Assembly (NCBI RefSeq): GCF_040712315.1
Contig: NC_134013.1
Coordinates: 38,610,501-38,674,500, forward strand
Direction: 5' to 3'
From: Castanea sativa
Taxonomy: Eukaryota > Streptophyta > Magnoliopsida > Fagales > Fagaceae
DNA length: 64,000 nucleotides
Position 1 is the first letter of the stretch. Each line of letters opens with the position of its first letter. The translations under genes and the position numbers were made by a program. The notes beneath the pieces were generated by a model that ran no database searches, was not told the DNA's origin, and saw only the letters and a program-made list of their open reading frames with translations. Positions 1 to 11,232 of the stretch are shown here, piece after piece.

Positions 1-288
1 TTTGAGAGAGATTCAGAAGTAGTGTTCAAGCACCTCATTGTTGCCTTGACGAGCTTCGCTCCATTTGGCCACATAAAAGACAAGACCAAAGCTTTAGCTT
101 CGAATTTGCGTGTTACCTCTTTCTCCCATGTCAAACGTAGTGGCAATGCTGTAGCTGACAAGCTTACCAAATTAGCCAAGAATTTTTTGGATCCGCATGT
201 TTGCATCGAAGACATCCATAGCTATGTAAACAATCTTGTAATACTTGACAAAAGGTTTCTGTCCATTGGCCCATCCATTAACTTGTGA
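1..288 (+). pseudogene. LINE-type ribonuclease H domain, C-terminal fragment
   Basis: The frame is open from the left edge of the window to a stop at 286-288. The protein end reads ...SFSHVKRSGNAVADKLTKLAK..., the classic C-terminal signature of the RVT_3 ribonuclease H domain (H-V-x-R-x-x-N-x-x-A-D-x-L-A/T). Plant non-LTR retrotransposons carry this domain after their reverse transcriptase. The asparagine and aspartate of the N-x-x-A-D motif are kept. The reverse transcriptase itself would lie upstream, outside the window, so only the tail of the domain is visible. I see no clear polyA tail or target duplication after it. A stand-alone plant RNase H-like gene is possible but less likely in this transposon-rich setting. 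Confidence 0.6.
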
Positions 289-2121
289 AAGAAAGGTCAG
301 TTTCTTAGATTGCACATTCAACGTGAGTACTGTATTCAATTACCCAAAGAACAGACACCTTGTTGCTCTCATTAGGAAAGGTATCTTTACCAGACAAGTT
401 GGTAACTTACCAAGGTAACCAGCGTAAAATAAGAATAATAATAATAATAAAAAAGGTTATGTTAACCGGTACACTCAGGACAATCATTAATAATCTATGT
501 TATGAAAGTTTTAAGATCATTTTTTGAGAAATATAAAAAATTATCAACAAAATTAATTTTTTACTTTTTTTTTATAAAATATTTCTAAAAATAGTTTTTA
601 AACTAATAACGTTCAGATATTTGTTAACATTTCCGTGATAATAAAACAAAGAAAAAGAAGAAGAGAAAGAAGAGTGGGGATAACTATGATGTAAAAAGTA
701 AAATGCTAGTGTGCTTTTTCTTTGAGTTGTAACAGATCTCTGTTCAAGGTTAGTACTCCCAAAATCTCTGTTCAAGGTGTAAAATGCCACGAATCATACC
801 AGCTTCTCTGATCGAGCAACACTCATTTGTGAGTTTCCATTAGTCTTTTTTTTTTTTTCTTTTTTCTTTTTTTTACAACACTGTGTAAGCCAAGTACAGC
901 CAATAAGATGCTTCATATTAATAAAAACATATTATTTAATAAAACAATATGATAAAAGCTAATCTTTCTTTAATATACCACATCAATTTGTGCTGTGAAA
1001 ATAGCTAATAATTTTGTAACTGGGAAAGGATGTCCATTCTAGTCAATTTTGTTGTTTAGTCAATTCAAAATTTCAAATGGTAAAAATATTTACTTGAAAA
1101 TATTGGAAATGTCAACTATTTGAATTACAAAACTCGTAATTTGAAGTTTAAGTCATGTTCATAATAAAAACAAAGCTACCCTTAGTGGAAAATTGAAGAT
1201 AGCATTGGTCAAATTGGCTAGAGGATAATAATCCAATTTAAACAATAAAAAAAATTAATTATTTTTTTTCCCTTTTAAATTACATATATAATGGGAAAGA
1301 GGGAAAAAAAAAGTGCGTAGGAGTGAGAGTGGGAGTGGGAGACAACAACATCCGTACCCACAATCTAGTGGTGGATCAATGGTGGTACTACTCATCATGT
1401 TACAAGTTACAACTGGGTTAGAAGTTGACTACACTACACACCTAACTAACTGGGCATGTTACAAGTTACAACTAGGTTAGAAGTTGACTACACTACACAC
1501 CTAACTAACTGGGTTAGAAAAAACAAGCATGCTTCAACTTTTATGCCCACAAGAGAAAGACAACAGCACCTTGGGGTTGGGGGGGCTTCTACAACCATAA
1601 AATTGAGGAACAAAACAATTGTATAATACTTTTAAAGTACTGTAACACTAACATGTTGCTTTTCCTATGATGTCATGATTAAAGTAATTCATGATATCAA
1701 CACAAAAACAAATGATAACCTTTAATATCAGTGACTGCAGTACTGTGCATTTTAATTGTGTCCAGTTGCCATACTCATCATCACTTGCAATTTGTAAACT
1801 ACTCCATGGACCATAGTCACCATACTACTCATTCTAGGCTCCTGAATTAATTTAACTTTATCTTTAACAAAGGATACTAATAATTTTCCATTGATGACAA
1901 ATTTTCTATGTTTTTATAGTTAGAATTTCTATATTTTTGTCCATCTCTGTGTGCATTTGCTTTGCTAAATACACGTTATATGAATATCCCCTCACGCCGC
2001 GAAGTATATTGAATACTAGTTCTAGACCACCAAACGGTCCAAATCACGCGCATATCAACTACATTCTTAATATTTCATAATAACTAATATAAATATATAA
2101 ATAAAATCTTATTTATTAATA
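289..2121. other. AT-rich intergenic stretch, no gene seen
   Basis: No coding frame with recognisable protein content is present. The stretch holds poly-T/A runs (around 541-580 and 845-875), a 59-bp tandem duplication listed separately (1396-1513), and otherwise unremarkable AT-rich DNA. Confidence 0.5.
1396..1513. repeat. 59-bp tandem duplication, two copies
   Basis: Two adjacent copies begin CATGTTACAAGTTACAACT at 1396 and 1455 and end CTAACTAACTGGG. They differ at essentially one base (GGGTT versus AGGTT), so the duplication looks recent compared with the surrounding decayed repeats. Confidence 0.85.
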
Positions 2122-2305
2122 TTAACAAACAAATGTGGGTTCCAGTTAGCTCAACTGGTAAAATATCTGATGGTTAAATAAGAGATTTCGGGTCCAATCT
2201 CCTCCTATACCAAAAACTGTTGGTGTCTTGGTCTGATGACAAATAGTGTTCATCAAGAGCCGACACCGTAGGTTGAAATTCTCTAAAAAAAATTTAACAA
2301 ACAAA
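2122..2305 (+). mobile_element. tRNA-derived SINE with 12-bp target duplication
   Basis: The body (2134-2293) starts with a tRNA-like head. It has an A-box-like TAGCTCAACTGG at 2147-2158 and a B-box-like GGGTCCAATCT at 2190-2200, the internal RNA polymerase III promoter arrangement. A tRNA-unrelated part follows and ends in an A-rich tail. The flanks carry TTAACAAACAAA at 2122-2133 and again at 2294-2305, a 12-bp target duplication as expected from LINE-driven retroposition. A related copy lies at 11233-11400. Confidence 0.8.
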
Positions 2306-2451
2306 CAAAAATGAAAAGAAAAATTATCTCACTTCCTACTAGTCTATAAAGATGTTTTTTTTTTTTTTTTACAAAAACATCATCTTGGTTCCTACATTTT
2401 GGTGTAACAATTAATTTGATCCCTACATTTTAGTAACAATCAATTTGGTCC

Positions 2452-2991
2452 ATGTTATTTAAACCTGTCCACAGGTCAGTCCGAGTTGGTTTTAAACCCA
2501 ACTTGGACTCAACCCGCCGGCGTCGGGTGGGGGAGAAGAAACCCGAAACTGACCGCTGGAAAAATTGGTCGAGTCGATTCGGTCGGTCATCGGAATAAAA
2601 AAAAGTCGTCGATATCTAAAGAAAAAAACGTCACCAAAATTTGGAAAATTTCATCGGAATCTGGAAAAAACCACCTAATCTGCATTTTATCGCCGAAATC
2701 TACATTTTATCGCTAAATTTTGCTAGAATTTGGCCAAATCTGGCTAAATCCCTCCAGTTCTGGTTTGTTTTTGCAGGATTTGGTCTGATTTTTCAATAGC
2801 TCCAGTTGGGTTGGGGTAGCTCGGGTTTTGGAGAAGCAAACATGCCACTCGCCCCGCCGATGTCGATTCTTGAGAACGAAAACCCACTGCCGACCGACTG
2901 GACCTTCGGTTCGAGTTGGAATTGGGTCAGTGTCAAGCGGTTTTTCTGGGTTGTAGGGCTCCGGTTGAGTCTAGACAACCTTAATGTTATT
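2452..2991. mobile_element. hAT-like non-autonomous element nested in an inverted-repeat element
   Basis: The copy (2460-2983, 524 bp) splits the left inverted repeat of the 2370-5070 element. It is flanked by the 8-bp duplication ATGTTATT at 2452-2459 and 2984-2991, the length typical of hAT transposons. Its ends are related, TAAACCTGTCCACAGG on the left and the reverse complement of CTAGACAACCTTA on the right. The interior is rich in CGG/CGA-type words and has no transposase. Confidence 0.65.
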
Positions 2992-3070
2992 ATTAACTTA
3001 TAATCAATTTGGTCCCTACCGTTAACTCATTATCAAAAAATGCATACATGGCAAATGGTTTGCATTGTTG

Positions 3071-3940
3071 GCGCATGCATAACTAAAATAATAATATAAA
3101 ATAAAATAATTAAATATTAAAAAAAAGCTACATAAGTATTTTAATAATAAAGAAAGAAAATTCCACATCAAACGAAAAAATTTCTTAAGACACGTCATCA
3201 CCTAGTCAGCCACATGAGTTTTCTAATCCACAACCTCAAACAAATTTCACTATTTACCCTTAAAGATCTGTTACTAACCTACAATGCACCCAAACATTCC
3301 AAAAACCTTCATCGCCAATAAGATCTAGCAGTCGCTGATCTGCAAACCTCCACCTTCACATTCATCACCGGGGTGTATGAAGGTGGGTTCAACTTTGTTG
3401 CCGAAGGTGTTGGTTGGGCTATTTTAGTAGAAGTGGGAGTTTTTCCTTTATCTTTCTTTAATGGAGTATATTTTTAAGTGTCTACAATTTTACCGGAAGT
3501 TCATTCGATTACCAACAAAGTCTTGAATTATGTAATTGTTTTTTTTTCTTCAATTTGTTGGTACTTTGATTCTGGGATATATCAACCAGCAACTAATGGA
3601 ACTTGGTATTTCATTTTGGGTTTTTTTTTCTTCAATTTTTTGGTGCCATTGGTATTTAATGTTATTGTACAAATTAAAAAAGAAAAAGAAATAAGTTCTA
3701 TCAATCTCAACAAGCCCTACGCCCTTTGATGAACAAAACTTTAAATGAACCTCAAGATTTGATCGAGAATGTCCAAGCTGGTCATGGCACAGCTAAGGTT
3801 GAAGATTTGGAATGGATAGCAAGGTTGAAGCGTCCATGGCACTCTTGGGTTGAATGTGAAGGTGGAGGTGTGTGGATCAGCGATGTCTAGATTTGACTGT
3901 TGGTGAAGATTTAAAATTGTTTGGTTAAAAAATGAATTTT
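3071..3940. other. anonymous interior of inverted-repeat element
   Basis: Several short open frames exist here (for example 3478-3729), but none starts convincingly or resembles a family I know. The sequence at 3340-3420 and 3760-3890 is less AT-rich than its surroundings and could be a captured gene fragment; that is inference only. Confidence 0.3.
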
Positions 3941-3944
3941 TTTT

Positions 3945-4070
3945 TTTAGCACTCAGCTACAATGCACAACCATATATAGTTGTGCACTGTAGCAATGAAG
4001 GTACAAATTTTACCTTTAACTCTACTATTGCAACACTCTTTTTTATTTATAGTGGTGCTAAAAATAGCTT
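3945..4070. mobile_element. short foldback MITE with a near-perfect hairpin
   Basis: At 3956-3993 a 38-bp near-perfect palindrome pairs GCTACAATGCACAAC with GTTGTGCACTGTAGC around a CATATATA centre. Outer sequences TTTTTTAGCACT (3945) and AGTGGTGCTAAAAA (about 4053-4066) form a second, weaker inverted pair. Together these suggest a short foldback MITE with no coding capacity. Confidence 0.5.
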
Positions 4071-4904
4071 TTTAACACTACTATTGCTAGTGTTCTTACA
4101 TGGGTAATGTGAAATTCGTCTGGATAAGTAGTGAAATGTATTAGTGGCTGTATAGGCACCAAGTTGGGCCCAAACCATTAGCCTCCGTGTGGTTAAGAGT
4201 TCAGGGTCTAGAGCCATTTTGGGGCCCATATCAATATAGGGTCCAGTGCTAGGTCAAGGCCTATATCAAATGGGAATGGTAATGCCTTGGGGGAAATTGC
4301 CCGTCGAGCACCATTCGGCAACAATTTCAAGTTTCAAGAAAGTTCATCAGTCATGAGTAGTGGGCCCCATCAAATCAGAAATATTTCTTAGGAGGACCCA
4401 CCAGTATGGAAAACAACCCTTTTAATTATGACACCCCTACTAAGAAAAATCTATAAATAAAAACTGATTGGTAAAGGGGAAGGGGTTGGCATTTTTGGGA
4501 AGAAGCACACGAGAGAAGAGTGAGGAACAACAAAAGAGAGAGAAGGTTTTACCTCGACATAGCTTGAGCCTTCTCAAGAAGCATACATAGGGGAACAAAA
4601 TACAGAGTAGGCCTAAAGCACATTCCCTTGGGCTATTGGGTTGGTTCTAGAAAGTTTTCTCATTGTAGGAAATTTTATACCCATCATAAACAAGTAAATT
4701 GAGAGTTTAACCCAAAAACTCATCAGGTATCTTGGGCCAAGCACCATAGTGGCTTATTAGATAGTTAATATTGCTGGTTAGGTGATGATGTGTTTATTTT
4801 CATTTGTTGTTATATCATTATTGATCCGCTTGGAATTTTTAATATTATTAAAATTTATTATTATCATTTAATTAGCCACGTTAACTTTATGTGTGACAAC
4901 TTTG
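4071..4904. other. LTR- or promoter-like sequence without a gene
   Basis: No coding frame is recognisable. The stretch contains a good TATA-like CTATAAATA at about 4450, followed by purine-rich sequence (4500-4560), and resembles an old solo LTR or captured promoter. I could not find matching ends or a target duplication. Confidence 0.3.
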
Positions 4905-5178
4905 TAATCTGTTAGTCATGTAAGCATTTTTTGTTAGTGAGTTAACGATAGAGACTAAATTGATTGTAAGTTAAAAATAACAGGAACCAAATTAACTGCT
5001 TACAAAATGTAGGGACCAAATTGACTGTTACACCAAAATGTAAAGACCAAAATCCTGTTTTTGTCAAATTTTTTTCAAGCCAAACCATAATTTTTTTTAT
5101 TTTATTATTATTATGAACCAATTAAGCTAAACTATCCTTAGATTGTTTTACTGGTGAACTTTTCATTAAATTTGTACC

Positions 5179-6377
5179 CAATTCAGCTGAGTCTTTTGGC
5201 TAAAAATTGCAAAAAACGAAGTTTATTATTGTTATAGGTACTGTTCAAAGTTATTTGGCAAAATGAGGAGAGAGACTGAATTTCGGCAACTGTATTGCCG
5301 AAATTGCAAGAAAAAGTAGAATGTGTCAGGGGAGAGAGAAAATTGAATTTCAGTAATGACATTACCGAAATTCTTGTCCTGCCCTGCTGCCTGTGAAGTG
5401 CCCAAAATACTGAAATGGAAAACCAATTGTGGCAATGGCATTGCCGAAAATGGGAGGGAAAAAAAAAAAAAAAGAATTGTGGCAACCAAGTTGCCGAAAA
5501 TGGAGGGAAAAAAAATGCTACGTCCACAATATTTTTCACAATAAATTACAGGTGGTTAGTTGTTATTGGTTCAAATTTGAACCTAACACTAAGATAACTT
5601 TTATGCCCCAATAATAACAATAAGTAATAACTTGCTATTTATGATTTGTTGTAAAAATATTGTGAAAATGTTGTGAATGTATCATTTCAAAAAAAATCGT
5701 GGAGCCGAAATAGAAGGAAAAGTAAAAGAAAAAAAAAAAGTGGCAATGTGGCAATTTGTTGTAAAAATTTTCCCTCTATTTCGGCAATGGCATTGCCACA
5801 TTGCCACTTTTTTTTTTTCTTTTCCTTCTATTTCGACACCACAATTTTTTTTAGAAATGATACGTTCACAATATTTTCACAATATTTTTACAACAAATCA
5901 TAAATGACAAGTTGTTACTTATTGTTATTATTGGAGCAAAAAAGTTATCTTAGTGTTAGGTTCAAATTTGAACCAATAACAACTAACCACATGTAATTTG
6001 TTGTGAAAAATGTTGTGGATGTTGTGGGTGTAGAATTTTTTTTCCCCTTCCATTTTCGGCAACTTGGTTGCCACAAATTTTTTTTTTCCTCCCATTTTCG
6101 GCAATGCCATTGCCACAATTGGTTTTTCATTTCAGCATTTTGGGCACTTCACGGGCATGCTCGCAAGTAAGGGCAGGACAAGAATTTCGGTAATCTCATT
6201 ACCGAAATTCAATTTTCCTCTCTCCCCTAACACATTCTACTTTTTCTTGCAATTTCGGCAATACCGTTGCCGAAATTCAATCTCTCTTCTTATTTTACTA
6301 AATAACTTTGAACAGTACCTATAACAATAATAAACTCCGTTTTTTACAATTTTTAGCCAAAAGACTCCAATTCAGCT
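5179..6377. mobile_element. Palindromic Mutator-like foldback element with 10-bp target duplication
   Basis: The element (5189-6367, 1179 bp) is one large inverted repeat: nearly the whole left half pairs with the right half, with the centre near 5780. The ends GAGTCTTTTGGCTAAAAATT (left) and AATTTTTAGCCAAAAGACTC (right) are perfect inverted repeats. The flanks carry an exact 10-bp duplication, CAATTCAGCT, at 5179-5188 and 6368-6377; 9-11-bp duplications are characteristic of Mutator-like elements. Short reading frames in the arms are by-products of the palindrome and are not genes. Each arm also contains a smaller MITE-like segment (about 5515-5690 and 5860-6035) related to the one at 55884-56048. 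Confidence 0.85.
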
Positions 6378-6767
6378 ACCGTCATTATTATTTATTTATT
6401 TTAGAAAGAGCTACCTCATTAGATTTACCATGTTTATTTCGAGGCCAGTCAGCCTACCCTAATAAAAAGGTAATAGTATTAAGTAAATTGTAGCCAACTG
6501 TGTTATCTTCTCAAGTTCTTATATGGCCATAACAAAATTCTATTAGAGATTTCCTTATTATCAATGATTCCAATTGGTACTTTAATGTACCATTGATCTC
6601 TTCAATCGTGTTCTTATTATTGTTATTAGTAATAAATTAAGTACAAAAAAATACAATAGTCCAAAAAATTATAAATTTGACGGAATAGTTATATAATAAT
6701 ATAATACAGTTTATCAAACTAAGGTTTTGGAGACAAATTATTTACTCAAAAATTAAAAAATTAGCAA
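6378..6767. other. AT-rich intergenic DNA, nothing recognised
   Basis: AT-rich sequence with no credible coding frame, RNA gene or structured repeat visible. Confidence 0.5.
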
Positions 6768-6883
6768 AGGCCTTGTAGCTGAATTAACACATCCCCATAT
6801 ACAAAGTGTTTGGGGGTTTAAGGGGGGAAAAGGTTCGAACTGCGGGGTTAGCAGCATGTTGTAATTAATTCTCAAAAAAAAAA
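6768..6883 (+). mobile_element. tRNA-derived SINE
   Basis: A tRNA-like head has an A-box-like TGTAGCTGAATT at about 6774 and a strong B box GGTTCGAACTG at 6832-6842, then a short unrelated tail ending in a run of A. Flanking ATTAGCAAA (left) and ATTATGCAAA (right) may be a decayed target duplication. This family differs from the SINEs at 2134 and 7296. Confidence 0.65.
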
Positions 6884-7295
6884 TTATGCAAAATTTAATA
6901 TAAAAAAAAAATAACTTCATATATCAACGTCACAGAAATAAAAACACGCATGTATACAAAGTATTACAATTTAGATCTATAACATGTAACTCTGGCTAAA
7001 ACATTAATCTTATAAATTGCATTTACACGAACATGACCAACAGATTTGATCATCAAAGATAAAGAAAGGTGAACTGGTGGAGTAAATTTGTAGGGCAATT
7101 AGAGTGGAGCATTAAGTTCAATTTCGACCAAACATAAGCTGTCTTGATCAACAATTAATGGACTTAATTAGCTTGAAGTATTTAGCTTGAAGTATCTTTG
7201 GAGCTAGCAGAGGAGGATGACTAGGACTAGATTATCTTCTAATATATTACATTTCAATCATGTTCCCTTTTCTCTTCATTCAAATATAGTACCAC
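6884..7295. other. intergenic DNA, nothing recognised
   Basis: No coding frame, RNA gene or clear repeat seen. A short direct repeat of GCTTGAAGTAT occurs near 7171-7195. Confidence 0.4.
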
Positions 7296-7448
7296 CGCAC
7301 AACCTTGGTGCGATGGTCACTCCACAACTACAAGTGCTTGTGGAGTGTGAGGGGCAAGGACCGGGGTTCAAGTTTCCAGGAGGGAATTTTACACACATAT
7401 ACACTTAGATTAAACTAGAGTGAAATTCTATCTTGTATAAAAATATAT
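7296..7448 (+). mobile_element. tRNA-derived SINE (third family)
   Basis: The head has an A-box-like TTGGTGCGATGGTC at about 7305-7318 and a B-box-like GGGGTTCAAGTTT at about 7363-7375. The tail (ACACATATACACTTAGATT...TCTTGTATAAAAA) runs into an AT-rich microsatellite. The pol III box spacing is as expected for a SINE. Confidence 0.6.
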
Positions 7449-7997
7449 ATATATATAGCAGCACCAGGGTAAGTGCACCAGCCAATTACTAAAGCTTGTT
7501 GAGTTCAGGATTCTCATTTGTTTGGTCTTAGTGTAACATAAACACCTAAAAATAGAAAATTAGTTAAGTTTATATAGCCTAGAGTCAACCCACTTCGGGT
7601 TCGTATCAAATTCAAAAATGCAAATTACCTGAAAATTTTGGGTTCGGTTGAAATGATTCGTTACTTGTAGACAACTTGACCGTTGGAAATTGAGACATTT
7701 ATTTTTATGAATCCAAAACCTTCATCTGTCATTGTCTGCAACCATTTGATGCGAATCCCAATTTCCAATTATACTTCCAACATCACAAAATTCAGCATTT
7801 GTCCATCTTTAATAATGATTAATTGTCTGTTTGTCAAAAATTATTTTTGTCAACTTATTTTTATTATTATTCATGAGCATTGCACTTTTTGGTATCATAT
7901 ATAGGTCCAATGTACTATTTCAGCTAACTTTTATCTTTATTTATAGTATTTTCAGCAAAAAGTTTTTAGTTTTAGCAAAATAAATACATCTCAAACG
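7449..7997. other. intergenic DNA, nothing recognised
   Basis: A short (TA)n run starts the stretch. The open frame at 7683-7904 has no recognisable protein character. Confidence 0.4.
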
Positions 7998-8160
7998 GAC
8001 TTGGTGAGTTTCAAATAGCTTAATTAATAGTTGAATAAAATATTAGGGTCAATCCCTCGTCTATATCAAAAAATCGATTAATGTCTTAATCTAATTATAA
8101 AGAGCTATTATAAGAAATGAATGTCATAAAAAACTCTCTCTCCAAAATAAAAATAAAAAA
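7998..8160 (+). mobile_element. degraded SINE-like copy
   Basis: The sequence is a diverged relative of the 2134 and 11233 SINEs: a B-box-like TTAGGGTCAATCCC at about 8043-8056, then ATATCAAAAAATCGATTAATG..., then an AAACTCTCTCTCC segment and an A-rich tail. The A box is badly eroded. Confidence 0.45.
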
Positions 8161-8354
8161 TATGATTAAATGTCCTATCCTAAAAAAACAAGTACTGATT
8201 AAATGGGATACAACTATATATATATATAAAGAGTTCTATATGGTACATGATACTATATTAAAGGTCAAATAGTGGGTTCAAAACACTGTCACTTACAATT
8301 CACCGTGGGTCAAGGTAAAATTTGTAAAATTTGTCGTGCCCTTTAGCATTGCCT

Positions 8355-9678
8355 CATAATAGTAGGAGTGTCAATTTAGGTTAGTGTGACGGGTTCGTAT
8401 CGTGTTGAAGTAGGGGTATTCAACTAAATGGCTCAACCCTAATCCGACCCATTTAATAATCTTGTCATGATTTTTCAACCCTAACCCGACTTGTTAATAA
8501 GGAAGGTTGACCTAGCTCAACCCATTTGACACGGTTAATAAACGAGTCGTGTTGAGTTGTCACGAATGTAACACAACCTATTTCAACCTGCATACTATTA
8601 AATATAACATTCATCTAAAATTTTTTTTTACATTCCAAAAGCAATGCATACACTTCAAGTCCTCAACTTACATTCAAAATAATATAGTTCAACAAAAATA
8701 TAAGATGGCCAACAACCATAACGTCAAGTAGTCTTATTATCATTCAAAGAAACTAAAACAAGTGGGCCATATCATGCAATCATAAAACTGTTCATATGAT
8801 ATCAAAAGGGAGTATTACGACATTACACTTAGTTGTAATCTTTAAAAGCAATATCCATCCGATATAGTTTATAAATTATCTCAATAAACCCACTTGCAAG
8901 ATATGCAAACGGTGTTCAACACTAATACAAACACACACACAAAAAAAAAAAACATACGGCACAAGACAAAAGCTACAACCGCGGCCTTAATCAACAATTA
9001 ATATATCTCATATTAATAACGGCACATGGATTCAAAGTTTATAGAACAAAAACATTATGCAGAAAAAACTACTGCAGAATTTTGACCAAGAAAATGGTTT
9101 TCTTTAATTCTAAAATTTACTAAACACGTTAGAGAGAGAGAGCCATATCCGGTTTGAGACTTTGAGTTTGAGAATTGGGCATGAGACTATAAGATAGAAG
9201 AGTGAGTACTGAGTAGTATGACTGAAATAAAAAAATAAAATTAGATATTTATAAGAAGGTTTAGAGAATTAGGGTTTGTAAGGTTTAGAGATCTACAGTT
9301 TGTAAAGTTTTAATTTTTAATTATATCCCTTGTAAGTTTTTGTAGTTACTCACCTTTCTTTTTAAATTTAAATATATATTGGATATAAAAGGTATTTTAA
9401 AATTTTAAAACAAAATGAATATTTATTTTTTATACGAGTTAAATGAGTTATATTAAGTAAGTCATTTTAGGTTGATATAAATAAATTGGTGTGTTAAACG
9501 TGTTTATTGTGGATTACGCGGGTTGACCCGATTATGACACGTTATTTATTGTATCGCTTTCGAGTTAAACCGTTTATGACCTAAACCTATTAAGACCCAA
9601 TTCTAACCCGCAAAGACATATGTCAGATTCATGTCATGTTCACAAGTTAGGTCTAACATTGACAACCCTACATAATAG
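8355..9678. mobile_element. hAT-like non-autonomous element with perfect 8-bp target duplication
   Basis: The element (8363-9670, 1308 bp) starts TAGGAGTGTCAATTTAGG and ends CTAACATTGACAACCCTA, imperfect inverted repeats. CATAATAG flanks it on both sides (8355-8362 and 9671-9678), an exact 8-bp target duplication typical of hAT. The sub-terminal parts repeat GGGTT/AACCC words (CAACCCTAACCCGAC, GGGTTGACCCG) as hAT sub-terminal motifs do. I see no transposase frame, so it would need proteins supplied by another element. Confidence 0.8.
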
Positions 9679-9892
9679 TGGCATCTTTCTTCGTCTTCTT
9701 CTTTCTTTTTGGTGGCTAAGCACGAGCTTAATAGGTTGACAAGAAAGTGGATTTGACTAGACTACAGTATCCCTTGTTTATATTAAAACATCTTCTTCTT
9801 TTTTCTTTTTCTTTTTTTGGTAAATAAGAATAATATAACTACTAATTTAGTATTGTTCATGTAATACAGATAATCACATCTAAAAGAACTTG

Positions 9893-9941
9893 GGTCATGT
9901 TACAGCGGATGGGGGTCATGTTACAGCATTCCATCCGCTGT
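9893..9941. repeat. small direct plus inverted repeat
   Basis: GGGTCATGTTACAGC occurs twice in tandem, and CAGCGGATGG is matched downstream by its inverse, CCATCCGCTG. The unit may be the end of an unclassified MITE. Confidence 0.5.
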
Positions 9942-11232
9942 TTCATAAATATGCCACTTTAACAAATCAAAAAATTTACTTTATTATTTTAATATATTAT
10001 TTATAATTGACCGTTCATCACATATTCTATTTTTTAATTTTATACATTAAAAATATATATAAAAATATTTAAAAAACCATTAATATAAAAAAAATACAAA
10101 ATAAAAACCCATCACCATACACAAAGAGAGAGAGAGAGAGATAGTGACAATAAAAAAAGAGAGAGAGGCGTAGAGAAAGTGACGGAAAAAAGAAAAAAAA
10201 AAAAAAAAAGGGAAGAGGTTTGAAACTACAAAACTCCAACTGGGTTTTTGTTCAAAGAGAAAGTGTGGAAAAAAAAATAGTAAAATGAACACATGAAAGT
10301 GAATGAAAAAAAGAAGGAGAAGTGAAGATGCTGGAGAAGAAAGAAGCAAAAAGAAAGAGGGAGTGACAGAAGATAAGGAACAGGCAGAGAAAGAAAGAAG
10401 AAAAAGGCAAGAGAGAGAAAAAAGAAAAGTCATAAAAGAAGAGAGAAAAAATGAATTTAAAAATATTTGTTTTAGCATATTTGTCTGCACTGTTCTAAAG
10501 ATGGAAAGGTACTGTTGATATGTGTCAAATTTTATAGTATTTAAAACATCTCATGAGAGGGGTGTTTTGGTGTTTGATGTGTCAAATGTCAAATATTTGA
10601 CATTTAGCACACCTAACAGAATACTCTTAAAATGAATACAATTTTTTTTTCCAAATATTCAGTTGTTGAAAAAAATATTACTAAAAATTCTCTGCTTGAA
10701 ATTATTTTGTTACGTAGTCATTTTAGCAAATAGTCACTGTCTGATTGAAAACAAAATACCATATCATGGGATACATATCGTGATCAGTTATCTTCTTGGA
10801 ACTGAAGCTTGCTAAAACTTGATTTTTTTTTCTTTCTTAAAACCCAAGTTACAAAATGAGTTTCATAAAAAATAAAAAATAAAAGATTTTGAACCGAGAC
10901 TTACAGTAATATATATATATTGCAAAAATTGAATATTTGGCAAAAAATTAGGATAAACTATGTATTTGGTTCTTTTCTTTTATACCATATTTTAATTTAG
11001 TCCTTAAATTTTTAATTGTGTCAATTTAGTTTCTAAACTTTTAGTACCGTATGAATTTAGTCTCTGTCATTATCTTTTAAATGAAAATTGTTGACAAAAA
11101 TAGTAACCAAAATAAATTAAAAAAAAAAACTAGTTTCCATTAATGTGACAATAAATTAATTTTTTATTTTAGTCATTTGTCACATCAGTAATTTTTATTT
11201 AAGAAATAGCAATAAGTGACACAGTAATAATA
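9942..11232. other. gene-free stretch with purine-rich tract and palindrome
   Basis: A strongly purine-rich (GA/AAG) tract runs from about 10120 to 10455. Long open frames across it on either strand are low-complexity artefacts. A perfect 22-bp palindrome centred on CAAATATTTG lies at 10584-10605 inside a MITE-like setting. The part from about 10955 to 11210 resembles one end of a 'TTAGTCCTTAAATTT' repeat element, without a visible partner end. Confidence 0.5.

Larger units (their letters stand above)
2370..5070. mobile_element. DNA element with ~200-bp terminal inverted repeats
   Basis: The left end (2370-2459, continuing at 2984-3070 after a nested insertion) contains TACATTTTGGTGTAAC and TTTGGTCCCTACCGTTAACTC. 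The right end (about 4905-5070) is the reverse complement of the same sequence (GTTACACCAAAATGTA, GAGTTAACGATAGAGACTAAA). Long inverted repeats of this kind suit Mutator-like non-autonomous elements. The ends sit in poly-T tracts, so no target duplication can be read with confidence. The interior has no transposase. Anonymous sequence at 3300-3900 could be captured host DNA, but I do not recognise it. Confidence 0.6.

Noticed and set aside
2134..2293. A true tRNA gene
   Set aside because: A and B boxes are present, but the cloverleaf is not complete, the body continues into an A-rich tail and there is a 12-bp target duplication, so a SINE fits better.
3478..3729. 83-residue hydrophobic frame
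   Set aside because: Hydrophobicity is due to T-rich DNA; it begins with a non-ATG codon and resembles no family I know.
5183..6324. Cluster of open frames on both strands
   Set aside because: All fall in the arms of the palindromic element and mirror each other; they are inverted-repeat artefacts.
10080..10518. Open frames of 136 (-) and 71 (+) residues
   Set aside because: They lie in a GA/CT low-complexity tract; the proteins are only Ser/Phe/Leu or Lys/Glu runs.
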